Below are positions 52,333 through 64,000 of a DNA stretch of 64,000 bases, piece after piece. The notes under the pieces are model-generated. The model worked only from the letters and a program-made list of their open reading frames with translations. It was not told the DNA's origin and did not search any database. The stretch spans positions 15,342,609 to 15,406,608 of the forward strand of contig CM041084.1 in NCBI GenBank assembly GCA_023079485.1, read 5' to 3'. The position numbers and the translations under genes were made by a program. The stretch's first letter is position 1. Every line of letters starts with the position of its first letter. The stretch is from Archilochus colubris. Lineage: Eukaryota; Chordata; Aves; Apodiformes; Trochilidae.

Positions 52333-52510
52333 TCATAGAATCATTGATGTTGAAATGACCTTCAAGATCACTGAGTCCAGCTGTAATCCAGCTACCGCAA
52401 CCATAAAACTTTATCATGAAGCACCACATCTAAGTGCTTCTTGAATTCCACCACCTCCCTGAGCAGCCCATTCCAGTGCCTGACCACTCTTTCAGTAAAA
52501 AAGTTTTGAG
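52333..52510 (-). mobile_element. CR1 LINE 3' fragment
   Basis: The plus strand begins ATCATAGAATCATTGATGTT and goes on through GACCTTCAAGATCACTGAGT, CACCTCCCTGAGCAGCCCAT and TTCCAGTGCCTGACCACTCT, the complement of a CR1 3' region. About 180 bp, 5' truncated. Confidence 0.93.
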
Positions 52511-55500
52511 TTCCATCAGCTGAGCAGCTTGCTCCATCCTAGCTGGCTTTCTTTGTCATTACTGTAATTGCCACAAGGTCAACTCCACTGATATTTCCCA
52601 GCCATAGGTTCTATCTCCTCTTTTCATGAGACCCTACAAGGAAAGCAGGCATAAGAGGTGCTCCTAGGACAGGGGGGGACACAAGTGTTGCTACAGCCCT
52701 CCTGTGGGGAGCTACAGCTGGAGGAGCCCAGGTCTCCCAGTTCACAAAGTTAATGGCATGACTGGCACCAGTTGTGCACCAACATCTCTTTTTTTTCTGT
52801 GCTCCCTTTTCCACCTGGATGGAGGATCTTTGCATGCACAAAGGAAGTTTCTGTGCTGTAGAAGGATATATTTTTCTTTTTTGCTTAGCTGGCTAGATAG
52901 GAAACAGCAGGAGGAAGAGAGGCCAGCAGAAGCTGTTCTGCAGGTTGACCTAAAAAGAGTCCATTTATCCAGAGAAACTAAAAATAAATAAAAAAGCGGG
53001 AGGGGTGAAAGCAAAAACTATTTTTTAATTAAGTGCAAGCATTTGATTCTAATGCATGTTTTGGTTTTTCTAGTTTATCTCTTAGGTCAGACTGTACCCA
53101 GTTTGTGAAGAAACAGCACTTTAGAAGCAAACATAAAGGAAATTAACAGTTTCATTTCTAAATGTCAAGGCAAGACATTTCAGCATCCCACAGTGCTGCT
53201 GTTTCTTTGAGACACAGTGAAAAGCAGTGACAGAGGGATAGGTATAGTGTTTGCTTCCTTTCTTGTCCTAGGCAAGTAAAATATTGTACCCAAGTCCACA
53301 AACCCATTCCTTCAAGTTCTTTTTTTCTTCTTAATAAAAAACAAATGATCCTGTCTGAAACCTTTGCCAGATATAGGTGCTCACACAGCAGCCAGCATCT
53401 GGAAGTCAAACACCTGACTATTGATGAAGTTTATTATTTTTTTTCTTGTGCCCTGAGTCAGCTCAGCCCTGCTCCCTGCCTGGCATGTCCTTCTGCTACA
53501 GTGCAGACCACAAATGTGCCCCCTGCCTCCAAAACAACGTCAGCTCTGAATAGTTTCCTAGAGCTTTCTCTCTTTATCCAACCCTAACATTGGATCTTGG
53601 CTGGAATGGCTGCTTCCCAAGTGCAAAAGACTATTCCCAGGTTATGAAGGGAGCATTCCCTTTCAGCACCCTCTGTGCCATACTGGATATTTCTGCACTG
53701 TAACCACAGTGGGCTAAGGTCTGCAAGCTGCAGTGCTCACCTGCCTTCCAAAGTCTGCAGGATAAAACATGGCCCATGCTAGAACTATTTAGGGATTCAA
53801 TTTTGCATTTCAGTCAGCACTTAGATGAATTGAGCAACAAATGAAAGGAAATGTGAAGCACAATGAACTGTACAATGAAGTACAATTTTGCAGCAGCAAG
53901 AACTCCCACACTGGCCTCCCCTTCTGAGATAATGTGCTAAAGAATTTGTAATGGATGGTGTTGATGGGAAATTACGTTACAGGAACCTGAACAGTTGCCC
54001 ATCTGTTTTCTATGTTTCCTCACTTTCTTATAAAGTGATCTGAGAAACAGAGAATACAAAAAAAAATTCTATTTCTTTGAATTAGAAAACCACTTCTAGA
54101 AGTGATACTGCCATTCCACACTGTTAGAAGATCTTCCATTAGGAATAGCAAAAAAACCCTAAGACTGATCCAGTGAACACAAGCTTTGGGGAAAAATGTC
54201 CATTGGGAATGGTAGCAGACCACATTTTTCACACTTCTGCTCTGCAGTTTTGTCATCTGGTACTTCTGCTGTGAAAGAAAGAAAATTCTTTCTTTAATCA
54301 AAGTACTGCAGGAGTTCAGGTTCTGAACTCTCCCATCCCAATATGAAGCACCATAAGACACAAAATGGTGATAGCTGTTGAAAACGAAAAAAATGTCAAG
54401 GAAAAAAGGTAGTTTAAGCTCATGCGTCTTGAATTATTTTCTTCCTGGATTGCAGTGCTTATTCTGTTCTGTTTATTTCTAAAATTAGGTCAGTCACGAC
54501 CATCGGTGAACACAAAACACCAAATGATGTGATGAGCTAAAAAAGAACAGGCTCACAGTTAATTGCAAGTTCACCCAGGGGATTCCACCAAAGAATTTCC
54601 CCTTAAATGAAGACTGTGCAGCTGTCAGTCACAAGCCTAAGATAAAATAGGTGGGTTCCTGGTTTAGGAGTTTCAAACCAGCCACATCAGCTGGCACAGG
54701 AGGGGCACTGGCAGCCCCTGAGGTGCCTAGAGGTGCCTTGCTCTCCCTCCCCAAATCCAGCAGGACTCACCACCTCCTGCACTCAACGTGGCAGGAAGCA
54801 TCTCCCAGTTAATGGAAGCAGGACACCCAACCCTGTTCAGGGGCATCTGGGACATTGCTTGATGTAGGCAGCCCCAGGCACCTCTGGGGAGGAGGTACAC
54901 TGAGAGGACATAACGTGGGAATACCCCACAAACTGATGCCAAGAGATCCAGGTCTGTTTAGCAGAAGCAAAGACAGGATGTAGTGGGCTAAGAACCTCAG
55001 CCAGACCCTGCAGGCTTTGACATGGGTCTGATATGATGAAAAAATTCAAGTCAAGCTCCTTCTGGAAAAAGTACTAATGGAGGAAAGTTTAAGTTTCACA
55101 GCTTCCCACTGCCACAGGGTAAGCCTTGAGGCACCAGTGCACTCATGTCCTGGGGTGTTTGTGCAACTCATTTCATTTCTCTTGGTGGAATCCATGCTGC
55201 TGTGTTGGATGTTAGTACATGAGGCAAGTGCATGAGGCATTGTACCTCTGGGCAAAACCTAAATTATAACAAACTAAGTCTAATGATTTAGTCTCTTCTT
55301 ACCCTGCAGTGGTGGATCTCTGGGAACTGTAGGGCTCTGCAGAGAAGCAAAAGATTAAACAATTGAGGCACCAGGGACCAGGAGTGAGTGACTGAGCTAT
55401 GTCAGGGTCCTCCCAGGACTCCAGTGAAGGTGACCTCCTGTGCTCAGTACACAATAAGGAAAGCTGTAGTCACCTTCAAGCCTGAGATACTGACAGCTGT

Positions 55501-58211
55501 CCCAGGAAGGGTTCAGCAGCAGTACCCAGGACTGCCTCAGCACAAGGCTTACTTTTAATTATCTGAATTGCCAATAACAAACAGCAAGCCTGGCCTGTAT
55601 CTGCAATTGCTCGGAGTAAAGTGGGAATTTCTGTTACTTAGCAAGTTCTTTTGGTGAAATTAACAAATTTAGAGAATATACAGATAATTCTTCTTCAGGG
55701 ATGCTTAAGAGTTTATTGTTACTGTAGATAAGTTGACCTCCAAGTTGGATGAATCCCTAGCTGTCTTCCCACGCACACCAGAATGCTTACGTTTGATCAT
55801 GTTTCAAAGAGTGGCTAACTGGCCCAGTTCAGGGGTGGACCTGAGTTCAGGGATTCCTTTTCCAAAGCAACCCTGCTTGCAAAAATGATGAAGCTTAAAC
55901 TGCTCAGATGCTGGTAGTCTTTCAATATTTTCCTGCATATCCAGAAGGCAACTTATTTAAGCTTTTTTACCCCGTCTATTTAGCCACATTCCTATCTCCC
56001 AAACTTTTCTGACTCACATTGAGACAGAAGGAGAAAATCCACTTGGATATCAGAAGGAAGAACATGCATTTCCTGAAAGGAGCTTTTGGATGAGATAGCT
56101 GTTCAGATGGCTGAATTTCATTAGAGACAACTCTGAAAGGATCCCTAGACAAAATCCAGTATTGCCCTGCAATAGAGAAGGGCCAGCAGCAGTTCTCAGA
56201 GAGACTTTCCACTCTAGATGATGGCATCTTCTCCTCCAGTTCTGCCAGGGCAGTTGTGATTGCTACTATTGAATAAGTTTGTGTTATGAGGTGCCTTCTG
56301 AGGTCCACAGGCATATTAAATCCCAACAGTCAGGCTCATCCAGCAGCAGGGAGGACTTGCAGTAGATACGATACTGCTATGAACAGGAATTTCTGCCTTG
56401 AAGAACTTATGTCACGAGAAAGCTCTGCTGCTGCAGGAGGAGCTCTCAGTGTCCCCTGCAATGTTTGCACACTCATATTTATTTTGGGAAGGAAGATTAC
56501 TTATTGTGACATCCAGCACAGAAAATGAAGGCAGCTGAGTTCTGTTTTATGAAATTAAAGGATTTTCTCTATGTGAACAAATGATCCATGTTCTTGCACT
56601 CATATGTGTGTATCTTTAACACTGTGCTACATAGCAACACCCAAACCAAAGCAGTTTCTGGGTGCAGCAGGTAACTCTCAGGTGTCAGCTCCTGCTTTAC
56701 TTTGGGAGCAATTTTTCCTTGAGCTTCCCTGTCATATCTGTATCCTCCATAGTGTGAGCTGCTCTGCACAGGCAGTAGAAACTACCATGTGTGCTCATCA
56801 AGAACTAGAAAGGATCAAGCCAAACCAGGGCAAGTTGAGGGCTGTCCAGCTCTTGTACTCCTTTCTGAGGACCTTCAGAACCACAAGCTGTACCTCCCAC
56901 AGTAGCAATGCCCCACATCTGCATGGACTGTTCCTCACAGCCCCAGTGACAGCCTGTTTATTTAGGATGCTGTTTGTTACTCCACACCTGGAGCAACATG
57001 CTGCCAAACTCTCTTTTAAATAAAACAAAGTGTAAACAGAAGTAGCCCAAATGCCTCAGGAGACTGCTCTGCAGCACTTCTGGCGATTCAAAAGAAAAGT
57101 ATCTCAATGATGCTCCCTACAGACTTCTTTCCTACAAACTTGTCCAGCTGTAAGGTGCCAGGATGAAGTTCCAGGCTTAGATGGTCCACTCAGTGAGATG
57201 GGAGCAAATAACAGAGTTCCTTGTTCAGCTGCAGGTGTCAGAGCACATTATGGAGAAAATGGAGAAACAGCAGGCTGAGAGGAAAAAAACCAGGGGTTTA
57301 GAGCAGGAACCTTAGAGGTCCTGAAAATAGAGGCTAATGAGGAAAACAGAGTTGGAAAAGCTCTTTGCTGCATCTAAGAAAATGCTGATATTCAGGCAAA
57401 GTATGTGATGATTCCTGTTAGCTAATACCACTGGTTTCTCTTTTGTCTCACATGTCTGGCTGCATGAGTCTGGGGACCTCTGGCAGGGCCCTGTGTCATG
57501 GTCTGTGACATGAGCTGCTTTAGTGGGAGGTGCCATCACTCTGCTGATGTCTGGTGGTTCTGATTTATGAAAGCAAAATGCAGACCCAGCCACTGGGAAG
57601 GAAGTGGGTCCAACCTGATGGCTCCTCCTCTGGGGAAAGGAGCTGTGGCTGCTAAGGAAAGTAAGAGTGGCTCTGGCACAAACTGTAGTCCTGTCTTGTG
57701 GCCTCCGTGACTCATTGGCTATTTTCATGGGACAGTTTTTGACAAATTCAGCAGGTGAGGAGGCATCCAGGCATCTGGGAGGCAAATGGCTTTTTAAAAT
57801 GCATTTAGAACTGCAGCCTACATCTCTAAGGAAGCCTCTGTGTACATGCTTTGCCTTTAGCTACTTAACCTGTAATTATTTCTGTTACAATTATCCAAGT
57901 GGCTGCCCAGGCTGCAGTGTGAAAGTTTGTTTGAAGGAAATGCTGAGCTAAAGCTCCTACTGAATGAAAATGTAGGCCAGGAATAAAACGCAGAAAACAT
58001 GGAACCACACCAATCCTTACATCTCGCACTGCTCGCAGAGCAGCATTTAAGTTTTGCCTTTGTTTTTTGCAACAAAAATTATCCTGCTTGTGGTATTATA
58101 AGACTCAGCAGAAGATGCTTCACCAACCTGCTCATAGGCATTCTCCAAGCTTGCATCATGCCCAGCAGCCCTGGAGGAATTTGTTAAAAAATTATGAAGT
58201 GTGCATGGAAA

Positions 58212-58253
58212 TCCAAAATCCTGCTGAGTCCAAAATCCTACTGAATCCAAAAG
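58212..58253. repeat. Short tandem repeat, 17-bp unit
   Basis: TCCAAAATCCTGCTGAG is followed by TCCAAAATCCTACTGAA and a partial third copy TCCAAAAG. About 2.5 units with two differences between full copies. Confidence 0.8.
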
Positions 58254-58489
58254 CCTTTTGCGCTGTTTGGGATGGGCAGGACGTGGTGAAGCTGTCTCTA
58301 TCTCATCACAGTCAAACCACCTACAAGGACATTTCCTCATAGAGAGGTCAGGTCCTTCACTAGAGCTCCCCAGGGATACATGCAGAAGACTCCTAAGGAA
58401 ATGCAATATCTGTTTTGAGCTCTTTTTCGGTCCTAACCAAGACAGCTAAACCAAGGCCAAATCTTGTGCTTTCCAGACAAGTTAGAGGC

Positions 58490-58615
58490 CTGAATAATGT
58501 ACTTTGTCTTGGAGATCAGGATTTGATCCCCAGATGTATCACAGACTCTCTCTATCCCTTTGGCAAGTCACTTTGTGATGGATTTTCATACACTCAGCAC
58601 CAAAGCCAAGTTGTT
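58490..58615 (+). mobile_element. MIR-like ancient SINE fragment
   Basis: GATCAGGATTTGATCCCCAG, TCACAGACTCTCTCTATCC and TTTGGCAAGTCACTTTGTG follow the MIR core order 'ggattcgaatcc', 'tgtcact..ctgtgtgacc', 'ttgggcaagtcactt'. Diverged, edges approximate. Confidence 0.65.
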
Positions 58616-59212
58616 GCAGTAACTATATAAGGCAAGATCCCCAGAAGAGCTCATTTCCCCTTGTCCAGAGTTCTTTGGAAGAATTTGCCTATTATTTTAT
58701 TTACTAAATGGGAGCTCAGCTCTTCTGAAAACCTGCCTGTGCTTGGCAGCCCTGAGTTCTTGAGAAACTCTATCCCCACACCCCACCTGCACATTGTAAT
58801 AAACCATCTTTGCTTGGAGCCCTTTGTCTGGCTTTTCTATCCCAGTGAGTTCCCAGTGGTGAGACCTCTCATGTGAGGTGTCCCTACCTCTCCAGCACAG
58901 TAAGGCACAAACTTCTGACACACACCTGCCTGTTCCTCTGACATGAATAAACACCCTTGATAACAGGAATCAAACTTAAAGAAGAAACTGCACAGAGGAG
59001 GGACACCAGAAAGGGAAATGAAACATCATGCTTTGGTGCACTTTAATCTGTTTTTCCCTGTAATATTCTGGTTGGTTGGGATCTACTGCTATGTACACTT
59101 GGAGGATTAGAAGGCACATTTTCTGGGAAAGGCAGTGTAAATCCTCTTTGTGTTTTTAATGACAAAAATGAATAAGGACAAACATGCTCTGCTTAGAATG
59201 AGCATCAGAATT

Positions 59213-59266
59213 TAAAAAACAAAAAGCAAAAAAACAAACAAACAAACAAAAAACAAAAACCAAACA
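59213..59266. repeat. CAAA-type A-rich simple repeat
   Basis: Repeated CAAA and longer A runs over about 50 bp, for example AAACAAACAAACAAAC. Low complexity. Confidence 0.9.
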
Positions 59267-59927
59267 GGATTTCTCAGGAAGTATAAAGAACCCTAGCTTA
59301 AGGTCAGAGCAGGCTGAACTTTCTTCATTATTATGGCCAGAATAATTCTGCTTGATTTTTTGTCTTCTGAAACTGGTGTTTAATATAAGATTTTTCAGAT
59401 GCTGGAACTGCTCCTTTGAGCTATGGAAACTTAAAAGTAAAGCTACAAACATAGTTGCACACCTAGCAGAGCAAAATTCATTCCTACTTGTTTGTATTCC
59501 AGAAATCCAGGGCTCACTGCATAAATGTTTAGAAGTCATGGAGAAAACCAAGGATATTTTTGGCAACCTTCTGATCTAAGACCAAAGGACATAGGCAACA
59601 TTTCCTACCAAAAATCACAAGAAATCATGGTAAAATTAAGGAGAATAATTCAGAGGCTGGCAGATGAGCTCCTAGTGCCATCCTTCACAGATATGACTTC
59701 AGGGCTGATAGGGAGATACTTTTAAAATCCTGAGTGCCTTGTAGAAAGCTGTAAGTCCTTCTAAAGCCAGGACATTTGGCTGTTTATGGTCCCAGTCCTG
59801 CTCCACAGGAAGCAGCCCAGGCTGTGGCTGTACCTCCAGCTGCTGCTGGGGAGATGACAGTGAAGCAGCTGCTGCAGGCAGGGCCCTGCTGTCCCCCCAG
59901 CCCACAGCAGGGACCTGGTTTGGTGGG

Positions 59928-59996
59928 CACAGTGGTATTGGGTTGATGGTTGGATGTGATGCTCTTAGAGGTCTTTTCCAGTTTTAATGAATCCCT
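59928..59996 (+). mobile_element. CR1 3'-tail fragment
   Basis: TTGATGGTTGGATGTGATGC, TCTTAGAGGTCTTTTCCAG and TTTTAATGAATCC match the last 60-70 bp of a CR1 3' UTR ('gttggactcgatgatcttaaaggtcttttccaacc'). Confidence 0.85.
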
Positions 59997-60433
59997 GATA
60001 ATAATTCAGAAAACTCGGAGGAGGCCATGAGCATTATTCTGGGCACTGTTCAGCTCACTATGGAGAAAGCAATGCCAAAAAGATGAACAGCTCCATTCAT
60101 CTGCATTCCCTGTCCTCATACAGCACCAGGTCACACTCCTGTGCTCTCCCCCTCACTGCTGTTGCAGGGGGAGATTTCAGAGCTTAATTGCCACTGAAAC
60201 TGTGATCAGGGAGGGTTCCTGGACAGTGACAGAGCTGCAGTGAAATTTCACACTGAATAACAGGGTTTATGAAGATAGGAGCGAGAATTTTCACCTGAGC
60301 AAAACCAAGATGTAGATGCCTTGGTTGCATGCATGACTTCCTCATGTGGGTGCTCCTGAGTTTGAAGTGGTTTTGTTGCACTTCAAGTAACAAAATGGGG
60401 GGGGTTCTCTTTCCTTATCTTCCCTTTAGCAGT

Positions 60434-60947
60434 TGTTCTGCTTCTGGCTGAGATAGGGTTAATTTTCCTCACAGTAGCTGGTATGGGGCTATGTTTTGGA
60501 TTTGTGCTGAGAACTGTGTTGATAAGGCAGAGATGCTTTGGTTACTGCTGAGCAGTGCTTACACAGTCAAGGCCTTGTCTGTTTCCCACCCCACCCACCA
60601 GTGAGCAGGCTGGGGGTGCACAAAAGTCTGGGAGGGGACACAGCTGGGAGAGGTGACCCCACTGACCAAAGGGATATCCCATACCACGTGGCATCATGCT
60701 CAGCATATAAGACCAGGGCAGAAGGAAGACAGGGGATGTTCAGAGTGATGGCATTTGTCTTCCCAAGTAACTGTTACGTATGATGGAGCCCTGATTTCCT
60801 GAGGATTGCTGAACCCATCAAACTGCCTTTATCTCAACCCACATTTTTCTCACTTTTACTCTGCTGATTCTCTCCCCTATCCCATCAGCGGGGAGTGAGC
60901 AAGTGGCTGTGTGGGGCTTGGCTGCCAGGTGGGGTTAAATCCTACCA
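60434..60947 (+). mobile_element. Solo LTR of an avian ERVL-type endogenous retrovirus
   Basis: The element opens TGTTCTGCTTCTGGCTGAG and ends GGTTAAATCCTACCA, giving TG...CA ends. Its internal order is typical of a widespread bird LTR: GGGTTAATTTTCCTCACAG, GCTGAGCAGTGCTTACACAG, CCACTGACCAAAGGGATATC, GCTCAGCATATAAGACC (TATA box near 60704), GTCTTCCCAAGTAACTGTTA, CTTTATCTCAACCCACA and CTCTCCCCTATCCCATCAG. Flanking 5-mers GCAGT and GCAAC agree at three of five bases, compatible with a decayed 5-bp target duplication. No internal viral genes adjoin it, so it is a solo LTR from recombination. Compared with my memory of the consensus it lacks roughly 65-70 bp before the final CTTTATCTC part. Family name and age need a repeat-library search. 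Confidence 0.88.
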
Positions 60948-63900
60948 GCAACACATTTCACATCTCTACAAAAAAACCAATGTCAGACTGAGCTGGTCTG
61001 TGCTCAGGGTGCATCCTGGACAGGAGTCTTTCACTTTTAGCTAATCTCTTCAAATCTGTTTAAGACAAGAGCAGTTGAAAGCTCTTACCCTCTGAGAACT
61101 ACTTGGCAGCTCTAATTAAATTAATTAGGCCAGGCTCCAGAAGATATGATGTTGTCACAGTGGGGTTGGCTGCAGCCCCAGCCAGCATCCTGATCCCAGT
61201 TTGCAGACAGGGCAAAAAGAAACACTGTGCTTTGTCCCCAGCCATGTTAGGTGATGGGTGAGTTACCATCACAGGCATTTTCTTCTTGGAGCATGACTGT
61301 CTCCCTGGGCACAAAGCTGCTGGTGCTGCTGTGCCCCACCACTATTTGGTGGCTCCCTTTCTTTTTCCCATTATGGGAAAACTCATGAGAGCTGAAAAAG
61401 ACCGGGGAAGCTCAGAACCAGTGGTGTGAAGAATCAGAGATACCTGCCTGGTTCACCTGCACGAGTCCAGCTCCCCTAGGAAGGATGCTCAGAGGAAAAT
61501 GAAGCTTCCTGGTGCCCTCAGGAGATGGGGATGGTGATTTTTACTGCCCGGGGACAAAATCAGATCCTGTTCACAGCCCTGCAGCTGAGAGCTGGAGGCC
61601 TGGGGTGTGAAGGGCTTTGTAGTAAGAGTCCCCCAGTGGCAAAACTAACAGGTTTTAACTCCACTGACTGTTGCAGTCTGTCATAATTGATACAGTCCTG
61701 CAGAACACTCCCATTGTGACCAAATGGCATTTTCCAAGAGAAAAAAACATTCAGCTGGCATTCATATCCAAGCAGACCCAGCCCTCATGATGCACTGCCC
61801 TAATGTACTATTTATGCACTGGATGTTAGTGTAGCTTTCACAAGGAGATGAATCCAAGCAGAGCCTTAACAACGAACCCCAGCCCAATGTTGGTAGAATA
61901 AGATATCAAAACTGGGCATTAGCAAAGCCAGGCAGCGCTGTGACTGACTGCAGCAAGTCCACATCATCTGTTGTGGTAATGACATTAACTGATCAATAAC
62001 TCAAAGTCCCACAGAAACCAAGCTGCCTGAAAACAAATTCACTCCTCCTCCTCCCATGTAGACGCAACTACTAAGCAATAAGGCAGAGGGAAAAATTGCA
62101 TTAATTAGACATTCACAGCCCCAATCAGCTTTTTACCCCCCCTCCATGCCTTCTAAAGAAATGCAACTTATTGATGCCTGCATCAATCTGAAGATAAAAA
62201 TTATCTCAGAATTTAGGAAATCAAAGACCAGAGCATTTTGCTTATTTTCATTTCCTGTGCATCTGCAGATAGGAGAAATCTTAACACAGTTTTTCGATAT
62301 GTCACACAAGCATGAGTTTCAGGCTTTTTAGGTGAAATACTTAATTATCTCCATTTTACAGGTAAAGGAATGGAAAAATGTAAGGTTAAATTGCTGGCTT
62401 TAAGAGAAACTGTTGGTCATTGTCAAATTGATAATTGAGAAACTGACTCTTGATGTGTGCTTGGTTCATCTGATTCTGCCACCCCAAAGAACGGGTCTGA
62501 GTTTATTATTGTTCACAGCAGAATAATCTGGGTGATCCGTCTGCTGTTGATTTTACTACTGTCTGCTCAAAACCACTGGCAAATACCAAGTTTATAGAAT
62601 TGGTAACAGAATTTACCATCCGACCAAAGAGAATCCCTGGCACAGGACCCAAGCACTGTCCTTCCAGTGACCCTGCTCTTTTCACAGCTTCCCTTCCCTG
62701 TCTGCTGCAGTCTCCTGCTGTCATGGTGTGTTCTCCTCCTGCACTGTGCTCCCACCACCAGTCCCTTGAGGCTCTGAGGAAATTTGGGAGGGACTGCTAC
62801 ATTTTCAAGGAGCTAACTGGATCAAAATGCAAAAACTGAAACTGAAGGGTAACCCCTGCCCACAAAAATGTGCCTCCCATCTATTCAAGAGACAGCACTG
62901 TGATGCTCAGGGGATCCTGTGTTCACACCTCATGTAACAGGCTCTGGCTTTTCTTCAAGGCTTCAGTTCCCAAAATAATCTGATTATGTGAAAGTGCCTA
63001 AATTTATTTAAGGAAAATGCTAGTAGCTGTCTTGTTTGGGGAGAGAAACTTAAAAACCTGAAACTGAAGGGACCAAAATCCAGGAGGCAAATTGAAAGCT
63101 GTTGGGTAATTTTTTTTTAGTTCACCCCTCAGTTTGCCTTCACTCTTGAGGTGCTCCCTCACTTCCAAGACTTTCCTCTGCCTGTTGGGAAGCTCTCCGA
63201 GGCACACAACACATGCACTTTTTCTGTGAAGTCCAGGTACCACAATACATTAATCACAAGTAAGCATCAGGCTAGGCTGGTACCTCGCTGCTGAAGGGGC
63301 TGTGCACAGCAGAGCCAAGGGAGATGTTTGCAGCAGGAGTGAAGGAGGAGGTGCAAGGCATGCAGCAGGAGCATGGCTTTGAAATAGGCAGGAACAGACT
63401 TTTTGGGGGTGGTGGACACGGCATAGGTGTCTCAGAAGCTGTCTCAGAGAGACAGTGATGTTGCACTCACCCAAGTAACCCCTGGAGATGTGTCCTGAAT
63501 CCCAGTCCTGCCTTAGGCACAGCCCAGCTCCCAAGGACTCTGACACAGGAACATGCATGCTGGAGTCTCTTTTTCCTCTTTCAGCCTGACAAGCCCAAAC
63601 TTCACTTTCCCCTGGAGTATTTGCCTCTGCAAGCTCAGCCAGTGGTCACTGTAGAGAAGAACCACCAGCAGACACAATATAAGCAGAGGTTGCCATTATT
63701 GTGAAGTTCATCTTCAGAGCAGCGTGGTGCTTGCAGTGCACCAGGGACATGTTGTGTTTCTCATCATCGGGCTCCTGCTGGCTATTTCTATTGAACGGTG
63801 CCTGCTGGGCTCTCAGCCACATGGTGGGAAGGAAAATCTGCCTTGTGAGCCAGAGGGTGTGGGGTGGGCAGGGAGGGGCTGAGCCAGGGTACATGGAGGT

Positions 63901-64000
63901 TTCACACCATCAGCTCCCACCCAGGCTGCTCCTCTGAGGGGACTTTGTTGCATCACTCTCAGCTTCTGCAGCCAGCAAAAAGCACCTCACTGCAAAGAAG
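60948..64000. other. Region without recognised genes
   Basis: Only short chance frames. A weak MIR-like scrap (about 62338-62400) resembles 'tctccattttacagatgaggaaact'. Confidence 0.55.
62338..62400 (-). mobile_element. Possible MIR-like fragment
   Basis: TTATCTCCATTTTACAGGTA followed by AGGAATGG and GTAAGGTTAAATTGCT resembles the MIR complement 'tccccattttacagatgaggaaactgag...gttaagtgactt'. Only about 60 bp, so uncertain. Confidence 0.45.

Larger units (their letters stand above)
50701..60433. other. Region without recognised genes
   Basis: It contains a CR1 fragment, a CR1 tail scrap, MIR-like scraps and a CAAA repeat. Frames up to 157 codons (minus, 57312-57785) resemble nothing known and are treated as chance. 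Confidence 0.55.

Noticed and set aside
57312..57785. 157-codon minus-strand frame
   Set aside because: No homology recognised and no splice or polyadenylation context; length is within chance for a 64-kb window.
1..64000. CRISPR arrays, operons, prophage or bacterial genes
   Set aside because: Composition, LINE and LTR content and splice sites are those of a bird nuclear genome; no regularly spaced repeats or dense ORFs occur.

Overview
This is vertebrate, almost certainly avian, nuclear DNA. Several truncated CR1 LINEs carry the typical bird 3' tail (TCATAGAATCATAGAAT on the complementary strand), and there is one LTR of the type common in neoavian/passerine ERVL elements. CpG is scarce except in two islands, coding density is very low, and the splice sites are eukaryotic. 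Species cannot be fixed from the sequence.

The only protein-coding gene I can support is the 5' end of JCAD (KIAA1462, an endothelial cell-junction protein), read on the minus strand. Its first coding exon lies at 5933-6291: 60 nt of 5' UTR, then codons 1-99 plus two bases. It has a good acceptor and a GTAAGT donor. A probable non-coding exon 1 ends at a perfect GTGAGT donor at 18656, inside a CpG-island promoter (about 18270-18960). Intron 1 would be about 12.4 kb. The large JCAD exon expected next is not in the window and should lie beyond the left edge, so 1-5932 is intron 2. Joining exons 1 and 2 creates a 13-codon upstream ORF in strong start context, just before the JCAD start.

From about 18.96 kb to the right edge I find no convincing exon, so this is treated as upstream flank or intron of a longer JCAD transcript. 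It holds CR1 copies of different ages, MIR-like SINE scraps, one solo LTR (60434-60947), A-rich tracts, small hairpins, and an isolated CpG-enriched patch (about 49870-50620) that may be a distal promoter or conserved regulatory element.

Most short ORFs across the window are chance reading frames in AT-rich intronic or intergenic DNA, in the GC-rich island, or in CR1 remnants. I found no operon, CRISPR array, tRNA, rRNA or novel multi-gene system. The best leads are the JCAD promoter architecture, its uORF and the distal CpG patch.
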